Below, in pieces: positions 57,701 through 64,000 of a stretch of DNA of 64,000 nucleotides (its first letter is position 1; the number at the start of each line of letters is the position of its first letter). The notes under the pieces are model-generated. The model was given only the letters and a program-made list of their open reading frames with translations. It searched no databases and had not been told where the DNA came from. Both the position numbers and the translations under genes were made by a program. Source of the DNA: Mugil cephalus (Eukaryota; Chordata; Actinopteri; Mugiliformes; Mugilidae); assembly GCF_022458985.1 (NCBI RefSeq), contig NC_061772.1, positions 28,517,501 through 28,581,500 on the forward strand, in the 5' to 3' direction.

Positions 57701-60700
57701 GATGAGTGCACTCTGGACCTAACACACAGCGTGGAGTTCACTTCTCCAGGGAGCTGCAGTCAGAGTGGTCAACATCATTTATACCACGGGAGGGTGGGAC
57801 CGAAACACGCTGGGCTCCATCCAGCCTCATTTCTGAAATCTCCATCATAGATCACACAGCTGCAGACTGGTGACAGGTCATTATGTTCCTGCTTATTTTC
57901 TCCACAGACGGGTGACTGACGGCTGCAAAACCTTCAGGGTTTAAATAAACACAAATAATCAGCCAAAGCAGCGGAGTCCTTCCTGTGCAGAGTTTACATG
58001 TTCTCCCTGTTCTCCCAGGGTCAAAAGACACGGTGTTAACTGGTGATTCTAACCCGACTATGGATGTGCAAGTGAAGATTAATGGCTGTTTGTCTTTCTG
58101 TGTAATCCTGTGACATAGGGTGACCTGTCCAGTACGTACCCCACCTCTCACCCAACGATAGCTGGGATAGTCAAGTCCTTCCCTCTATTGAGACGTAGTT
58201 TTTCCTTGGTGCTTCTGACTCTGAGTTGTGTTATTATTGCTTGTTATTGACGCTACACACGCTTTTATTGTGCGCCTGCATCTGTACTACATGCAATGGC
58301 AATAAAGTTGTATCTAACCTTATCTAATCTACTTGATATTTGTGATAATTTAGTTGCTGCCATAAAAAGTGTAGCTGTGGAGGCCAGATTCGTACCACTT
58401 CCACTACCACTTATAAAACATTAGCCTTTTCAAGCTGCACTGAAATAGCGTGAAAGTCAGGCCATATTTCTGCAGCCAGAGAAGTTGTTGTCTCTCTGTT
58501 GGGAACTGATTCAGCTCCTGCAAAGAACTTCCCGGTCAGTCCAGTCCTGTGGGCAGAGCTTCATGTAGTGATGGATAGAAGACGGACATCCAAGTAGTCG
58601 TAAACGTCTTTAGAGAGACATGGAGTTGAATGTGCTTCCAACCAAAGGGCTGTGATTAGTTGTAGCATCATCCAATTTCCTCTATCCAAACGCAAATTTA
58701 ACAGGATCAGGGGCTCAGTCGTGTCAGAGACAAACTTACAAAAATCTAGCAACTCTGGCACTTTTTTCACATTAGTATTTTGGTTACAGGCTTAACTTGT
58801 TTAGTTTGCATTAGAGGGTACTGTGTGCGTAGCCAAGTTAGCCGACATTACGCTTTTAAACAAGCCTCACCGACCCGAGTCAATCGTCCCAGACTGATGC
58901 GGTGATGTTGCCACTCACTCACCAGACAGCGTCCATTGACACACACGGCTCCAGACTCCTGGCTGCAGGCGGTGCCATCGAGCACGCGGCCAAAGTTGTA
59001 GTAGAAGTTGTGCCCCAGGGCCAGACAGCTGAGCTCACAGGGGTTAGAGCCTGGCAGGGAAGAGCTTCAGTCAGTGGCTCATTAGTTTATCACAGGGACA
59101 CAGGCAGGGTACAACAAAAGAACAGACAGAGAGAGGAGGAGACAATCTCACACATGTGACGGAGAAAAGCAAAAAGCATTTCAAAGGTTTCCTTTAGGAT
59201 TAGTTTTGCCAGACAGGATCCTTTATCCTCTATGGACTTTTCATTCAAAAAACTTTGTGCCTCTGAACTCCTTCTCAGAATTGGTGAATTTAAATATATA
59301 AGTAAATTAATTGGTAATGACAAAAGACAATTAGGTTACATAACAATTCTGCTAATATGGAATAACTGAATGCATATGTTTAGATCAGATTTTAATGTAT
59401 TAAATAATCAATTTGTGAATGAAAAAAATTCCCTGCAAATGTCAGCAGACATTTTAGAAACGGCTGCCAAAAGCCTGCTAATGACTGCAGAGAATGGGTA
59501 GATCCAGCAGGGGGCAGGTGACAGGAATCAAGTACTTTACAACAGGGGTCCTCAATGTTTTTCAGACCAAGGATCCTCAGACTAAAAAGAGATTAAGTAG
59601 GGACCCCACCTACTATTTATTCTATATTAAACTCAGCCTAGTGTTATTTATAATACACATTATTAGTAGCATTTTGCATTCAACATTAAGCTTTTCAAAT
59701 AATACACAGGTTCAAATAATCATTTGTTTTATATCAAACATGTGCGACAGTAGGGTGGCCGTGCAACTGGGAACTGAATAGGATCTCAGTGGGGAACCTG
59801 ACGGAGTCAGCGTGTAATATGATTGGCTCGGCAGCGATAGGGGCGGGGCCTACTGAGACAGCTCCTGTATCTCTGAATGAGTGAAGTAGTGACTGATAGA
59901 TAACGTCCCTTTACTAAAATATGTTGGATTCATGTTAATGTGTATTTAAAGAATTTTGTGGTTGGAAATAAAAAAAATTGAATTAAATTAAATCTAATCA
60001 ACCAAAGACTTTGCGACCTCTCCCTGCAGCACCTCTGTGCACCCCCTGGGGGATCCCTGTTGAACATCTCTGGTTTACAACACGTATTTCGGGCAAATAC
60101 TGATTATGCTGAAGTCTCAGAAACTCATGCATCACATATGATACACTTTGCATTATAGTACCAGAGTCAGAATTAAAGTATTCCCTAGTCCCTAGTCTTA
60201 GGATTTGATCACACTTCTTCTTGTAAACTTACGACAACACTTTTATAAGTCTGTATCTGTATATAATGATGTTAAAGTGCAAAGAAATGTAGGACTTTCT
60301 TGTGTGAAGGCCTAGAATAAAGGCTTTTATTTCCAAACAAGTCTTTGTCTCTCTAACCTCCGTGAAACGTGGTCCATCTGAAGGAGTTTCCAGCCACCAG
60401 CGGTCTGTCGTTGAAGGCAGCGCACTGCATCTCTCGGAAGTCCTCCGAGCCGGGAGGACACTCCTGCACAAACAAGAAGTACGCACACGCTATAAAGACG
60501 TATGTATGTATGATCCTCAATGATCCTCCACAAATCTTAAAGTCATAATTTACCTTGACCCGAAAGAACATTCATCAAAATATCCTAAATGTTGTTTTTA
60601 TCTCTTTCTTTATCATAAGGCATAGAAAGGGAATAAATCAGGATTTATGTCCCCTTCATTAAGCTCCGAGCTTAAAATGTACAAACATGCACATGCATTC

Positions 60701-62419
60701 AAACTTGCTTTGACACGCTGGTTCAATGAGCGGGTTTTTCCATTAATAAATACGGAACCACAGTGACTGACTGTCTCTGACCTCACAACACGTTTCAGCA
60801 CAGTAGCAGCTCTAAAAGCCGACTTAAACCCTCAGAGTTCAGCCCGGTGACGTTGATGCGTCTGCGAAATTCCAGCTCACACCCTGCAATCCGTCGGCCG
60901 AACACACCTCAGTGAGCAACTTGCAAGGCAAACATCAGCCATTGTTCTAAAACAGTCTGCGCCGAACGTCACTTTTTCCTACGGTGTGAAAAGCTTTAAA
61001 CTCAAAACGAACCTTCGTGTTGCAGATCTTGTATTGTCTGGGATCTCCTGCACATGGTCCACCCACTGGGTTCCTAGGAAACGGAAAGGACATTTACATT
61101 ATATTTAAATTGCTTGCATTAAAGTTGGGACTCTATAAATGTTTGATCAATCAATATAGAGCCACGTGTGGATGAAAGCATCTTCAAAATCAATACATGT
61201 AACTATTTAACTATTTCACAAGAGGTTAGGAGAAGTGTTCCTGAGACAAATGAGGGTAAAATGAATGAGAAAAACATTTTTATTGACTATAAAACCTTGA
61301 ATGAATAAAACAGAATAGAGGGTATGCACGTGACGTCACAGCCAGCGAAGTCTCCATGGTTACGGCGTGAGTGTTAAAACGTGACAGTTGAACACGGAGA
61401 TTAGCAGCATTAGTTTGAATCATAGGCTTTAATAACATCTAAATTGTAAAATTAATTTAAAAATGGAGTAGAGATGCTTTTGGATGAACCGACAGATTTG
61501 AAAAACAGACAAAGATATATTTTTTTTTAAGATATCTGCAAGAAAAGGAAAAACTGGTTATCAGGCACACAGAAAATAATCTTGGTGTTTTTTTTTATTT
61601 TTTTTTGTTGAAGTCATACCTTAAGTTAATTCTTAAGTTGTCCTTTTAACGCCCGGTCAGATGCTACAGTATTGTATTGCTAACGTTACTTAGCTAAACT
61701 CGTAGCGTTAGCATCTTTCATTTAGCTAACGTTACATTTATCATAACTGAAACGACCTAAACCTAAATGAAACCAGCTGAAACTGAGGCTAATCCACTTT
61801 TCCCAATCCACACTAGTTTATACGGATCATTGTCGAGTCCAGTTGTCCTAAATTTCATCTGATTATCCACACTTTTCCCGGTCTGGCTGTAGTTGCTGAT
61901 ACTTTTCGCCATGTTTTGCCACTCAAGGGGGCGTGGCCGTGCGGCGGTGACGTCATTGCGTACCCTCAATAGAATAGAATAGAATAGAATAGAATAGAAT
62001 AGAATAGAATAGAATAGAATAGCTTCTCCTTTGCAGTGCAAAATAACAAAAGTACACAAGTATTTACAAGCTAAATTTAAAATTGAATTAATAGTCAAAT
62101 AAAGTCAGTTTTTGGTTCATTGGCCAATAAATCTAAATTCAAATTCAAAATCTGCCCATAAAACTAACCCTCAATGCCATTTTTTAGTATTTAGTTTTAT
62201 TGTATATGGGTTCTATCTGTATATATCTATATATGTGCTGGGTCACCTGGTGATGCAGGTGCGTGTCCGCACTGAGGCTCCGCCCCCGCAGCTGCGCGAG
62301 CACACGGACCAGCCGCTCCACGTCGCCCACTCGTTTCTGAAGTGCAGCTGCCTCCGTGCGCGCGCGGGACGTCCCGGCGTGGACTCGGAAGAGAGACCCC
62401 ACGTGGAACCCCAGGAGGC
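42720..62419 (-). CDS. adamtsl5: ADAMTSL5, secreted TSR/ADAMTS-like/NTR matrix protein (5' end unresolved; one exon interrupted)
   Basis: ADAMTSL5 is a secreted, protease-domain-free ADAMTS-like glycoprotein that binds fibrillin microfibrils. Minus-strand exons: 62419-62247 (thrombospondin type-1: [17 protein letters not shown]), 61073-61013, 60463-60358 ([20 protein letters not shown]), 59050-58923 ([33 protein letters not shown]), 56156 onward ([14 protein letters not shown], then TAG at 56090-56088), 49749-49663 and 48362-48199 (spacer: [39 protein letters not shown]), 46581-46356 ([18 protein letters not shown], then a Thr/Ser/Pro linker), 44353-44237, 43205-43134 and 43060-42720 (NTR domain: [50 protein letters not shown]). 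Every junction except around exon 5 is GT-AG and phase-compatible. Order and motifs match human ADAMTSL5 closely. The start codon is not secure, and the cysteine-rich exon shows an in-frame stop. Confidence 0.9.
44164..44230. repeat. G-rich (GGGTGA/GGGGGT)n tract beside an adamtsl5 splice donor
   Basis: More than ten runs of three to five G on the plus strand (GGGTGGGGGTGAGGGTGGGG type) form a potential G-quadruplex region. The tract starts 7 bp beyond the donor of the adamtsl5 exon 44353-44237, so the pre-mRNA carries the C-rich strand. Confidence 0.9.
48458..48873 (+). mobile_element. Dispersed repeat family A, longest two-ended copy
   Basis: The left end ACACCAATCAGCCACAACAT and the right end TAATGTTATGGCTGATCAGT bound about 416 bp. 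It contains the full internal order: GTTCTGCTGGGAAACTTCTG, ATGTTACTTAGACATGTAGC, AGACCAGACCAGACACC, ATCTGTGGGATGATCCACAG and CACCTACACAACACTAGAGA. It lies in the adamtsl5 intron upstream of exon 48362-48199 and starts only 96 bp before that exon. Confidence 0.8.
50780..51320 (-). mobile_element. TATCGATACC-type dispersed element, copy 1
   Basis: Clusters of GTATCGATA, GTGGTATCGGTATCAGATCG and GGTACCGGATCGATACCA occur at both ends of an AT-rich core. The stretch CTGTATTTACTTACTTGGTA CCGGATCGATACC is the reverse complement of text at 54527-54560. Confidence 0.55.
53787..54136 (+). mobile_element. MITE family B, copy 2 (both ends present, internally deleted)
   Basis: The left end TATGCACTGACGTCACTGCT and the right end GCTGTGACGTCACAGGCATA ACCCTCT are both present. 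Shared internal blocks are CCACGCCCCCCTGAGCGGCA, TGTGGATTATCAGATCAAAT, GGATTTGGAAAAGTGGATTA and AGATGCTAACGCTAAGAGCT. At about 350 bp it lacks the middle 300 bp of copy 3. Confidence 0.75.
54505..55030 (+). mobile_element. TATCGATACC-type dispersed element, copy 2
   Basis: It begins GGGCTGGACGATACTGGGTA TCGATCC and ends near GTATCGATTCGATAGCGATA CTAGCC and ATCGATATTTACATTG. It is inverted relative to the copy at 50780-51320. A retroelement-like TTATTGATCTCCATAGGGG segment is included at about 54585. Confidence 0.55.
55061..55288. repeat. 12-bp minisatellite, 19 units of two interleaved variants
   Basis: Variant A is GTGAACTGAGCA and variant B is GGGAGCTGAGCA. Order from 55061: five A, four B, one A, three B, one A, four B, then one degenerate B (GGGAGCGGAGAC). 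Because 12 is a multiple of three and the unit has no stop on the minus strand, all three minus frames stay open through it; they are artefacts, not genes. Confidence 0.95.
56910..56974 (-). mobile_element. Dispersed repeat family A, terminal fragment
   Basis: GAAGGCACAAGGGAAACCTA, CACAATATTAGGAAGGTGGT and CATAATGTTATGCCTGATTG reproduce the right terminus seen at 22583-22650. Confidence 0.8.
58255..58330 (+). repeat. Retroelement 3'-tail-like repeat
   Basis: CTACATGCAATGGCAATAAA GTTGTATCTAACCTTATCTA ATCT matches the style of fish LINE/SINE ends, where AATAAAGTT leads into a short TCTAA tandem. Confidence 0.5.
59537..60075 (+). mobile_element. Dispersed repeat family C (hAT-MITE-like), longest copy
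   Basis: It begins ACAACAGGGGTCCTCAATGT and ends near CCCCCTGGGGGATCCCTGTT GAACATCTCTGG, giving imperfect inverted ends of the CAGGGGTC...CAA type known from hAT elements. It shares internal order with 14164-14450. No transposase frame is visible. Confidence 0.6.
61318..61967 (-). mobile_element. MITE family B, copy 3 (longest, 650 bp, reverse orientation)
   Basis: Ends GAGGGTATGCACGTGACGTC and TGACGTCATTGCGTACCCTC are inverted copies. On the minus strand an ATG at about 61912 opens a frame reading [20 protein letters not shown], later [16 protein letters not shown], then stops. The same frame is recognisable but broken in copies 1 and 2. This suggests descent from a protein-coding DNA transposon, class unknown. 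Confidence 0.75.
61968..62022. repeat. (AATAG)n microsatellite
   Basis: About eleven AATAG pentamers start exactly at the edge of MITE family B copy 3. Confidence 0.95.
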
Positions 62420-62519
62420 CTGACAGGTAAGGGGGGGGGGGACAGGTAAGTGACACGAAGAAGAAGAAGAACAGAACAAGGACCGAGGCTGGACATGGAT
62501 GGTTCCAGGAAAACTACCA

Positions 62520-62690
62520 TTACATTATGACCACCTTCCTACTATTGTGTAGGTCTCCCTTGTGGTGACTCAGAGGATGGACATGGGCCTTCTGAGGGTG
62601 TTGAATGTTGTTGGTGGGGGTCAGGTCAACACCTTGTGCTGTTCCTCATGTTTTTTGAGTTGTTCCTAAAGTTTTTTTTTTGGCTGCATC
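62520..62690 (-). mobile_element. Dispersed repeat family A, left-end fragment
   Basis: ACATTATGACCACCTTCCTA CTATTGTGTAGGTCTCCCTT then GACATGGGCCTTCTGAGGGT and ACCTTGTGCTGTTCCTCATG are the reverse complement of blocks in the copies at 20327 and 22583. Confidence 0.7.
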
Positions 62691-63143
62691 CTTCACTAAT
62701 CAGTCTGACTGATTTTCACGGTGCCTTTCATTTCTTTAAATGTCGTACTTCTTGGGCAAACACCACCTCTCTGCTCTCGTCTGTAATTGCTTTCTGCAGA
62801 GATGTCGTGACGTGTTCAGAGCCGTCAGGTGCAAAAGGAAACTGTCATCACGATCCCTGCACGTAAGGAAGAGACTGTGAAAGGATGGGGGGGTAAAAAA
62901 AAAGATGTGTAGGAGGAAGGGGAGGGGGGGGGGGGGGATACGCACGACTTCCAACGAAACCCACTTTATTTGTAGCCAAGAATCCAGCTACGCCGATAAA
63001 TCAATCCAAAGAGTCGGTGGTATCGAAAAACAACGGGCGACCTGGTGAACTTAAAGCGGATCTTGAGCATCAGAGCCCAACAATAAAAGTGATTAGAGAA
63101 ATCTCGCTGGCGCTCCTCAAACACATTCCACAGTTTGTGCCCT

Positions 63144-63190
63144 GGAGGAGGAGGAGGAGGAGGAGGAGGAGGAGGAGGAGGAGGAGGAGG
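63144..63190. repeat. (GGA)n microsatellite
   Basis: About fifteen GGA units give poly-Pro or poly-Leu in minus-strand frames. Confidence 0.95.
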
Positions 63191-64000
63191 AATGAAACTG
63201 GCAGCGTTCCCACCAGCTCCTCGTACAGGAGCTCCGGGACGCACACACACATTTGTACAACTATCTCTGACCCTAAAACCAAGTCTTGACCCTCGAACAG
63301 CCTCATGAAGAAGAAGTGAGGACCGGCTAAAATGTCCTCACTTCGCACAAATGTCCTCACTCCAGTGGTGTTAAAACTCTCACAAACACACACACTTTTA
63401 ACTCTTTGTACACTCGACTGACTTTCTATCACGAAGTCGTCTGGAGAATCAGGTGAAGAGGAGCAAAGAGAAAGACTGAGGGTTTGATCAAAGCCACAAA
63501 CTAAAGTTATAGTGCACATCCTTCAGTTTCCTGGTCTGCTAAATATTTCAGTCTGAATCAAAGGAAATATATATAAAAACATATTGTTCCTTATGAAGAA
63601 ATTAAGGCTGAAGTGCAAATTAAATAATTTACCTAAAATATAAGGTGAATATCCAAGAATAAAACGCTGCGTTTGAGTTAAACAGAGTTGGAAAAAGTGA
63701 GATTTTAACAGAGAGAGAGGTTTTAAGAACCTGAGAGAAATAAAATCTGTACATTAAGGGGTTAAAGCGCCTCGTCTCATTTCCTCATTCATTTACAAAT
63801 GTATGCAGAGGGATGACTCCGCGTGTAATCAGATCATCTGTAGAGCAGCAGAGCGTGGTGTAAGGAGGATGTTTCTGTCATGTTCTGCACTTGATTTGTT
63901 GTGCACAGAAAAAAAGAACTAAAACGAGTATTAATTTAAAATCTGCCAGGTCGGTTTTATCAGTTTAAAATGACTGTGTCTTGTATTAAATATGTATAAT

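Larger units (their letters stand above)
62420..64000. other. Region upstream of the first visible adamtsl5 exon
   Basis: A family A fragment (62520-62690), G-runs (62431-62441 and 62920-62938) and a GGA microsatellite are present. No upstream signal-peptide exon with a secure splice donor was identified. A minus-strand ATG at 62496 opens a short leucine-rich frame, one nucleotide out of register with the TSR exon. Confidence 0.45.

Noticed and set aside
61763..62098. 111-aa minus frame as a host gene
   Set aside because: It starts in the (AATAG)n microsatellite and continues into MITE family B copy 3. The ATG-initiated part is a transposon relic.

Overview
The window is nuclear DNA of a ray-finned fish, most likely a percomorph teleost. 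The evidence is vertebrate exon/intron structure with GT-AG introns, fish-type gene order, and many short teleost interspersed repeats and microsatellites in AT-rich non-coding DNA. There is no sign of bacterial or viral genes. Five protein-coding genes can be reconstructed by joining exons in frame; almost all other open reading frames are chance or repeat-borne.

Layout. (1) 1-1169 (+): 3' part of hddc3, the metazoan MESH1 pyrophosphohydrolase; its 5' exons lie outside the window. (2) 1712-5530 (+): complete mfap1, a spliceosomal protein of about 441 aa in 8 exons. (3) 8979-6012 (-): complete hypk, 121 aa in 4 exons, meeting mfap1 tail to tail with only about 55 bp between poly(A) signals. 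(4) 9.1-15.5 kb: intergenic, repeat-bearing, with a few GC-richer islands. (5) 16124-38129 (+): serinc4, an 11-exon multipass membrane protein of about 516 aa with long, repeat-filled introns. (6) 38.1-42.7 kb: serinc4 3' UTR and repeats. (7) 62419-42720 (-): adamtsl5, a secreted TSR/ADAMTS-like/NTR matrix protein. Its start codon is unresolved and its cysteine-rich-domain exon is apparently interrupted.

The block mfap1-hypk-serinc4 matches the neighbourhood of these genes on human 15q15.3, whereas human ADAMTSL5 lies on chromosome 19, so the interval between serinc4 and adamtsl5 is a candidate rearrangement boundary. The genes form no shared pathway; they are housekeeping RNA and protein factors beside a membrane and a matrix gene.

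No new molecular system is evident. The observations most worth a second look are the stop codon in the adamtsl5 cysteine-rich exon, a diverged dimeric tandem array in serinc4 intron 1, a palindrome-rich GGTTC/GAACC array in serinc4 intron 9, a terminal-inverted-repeat element ending about 25 bp before a serinc4 3' splice site, and several multi-copy MITE-like families, one keeping an N-terminal reading-frame relic.
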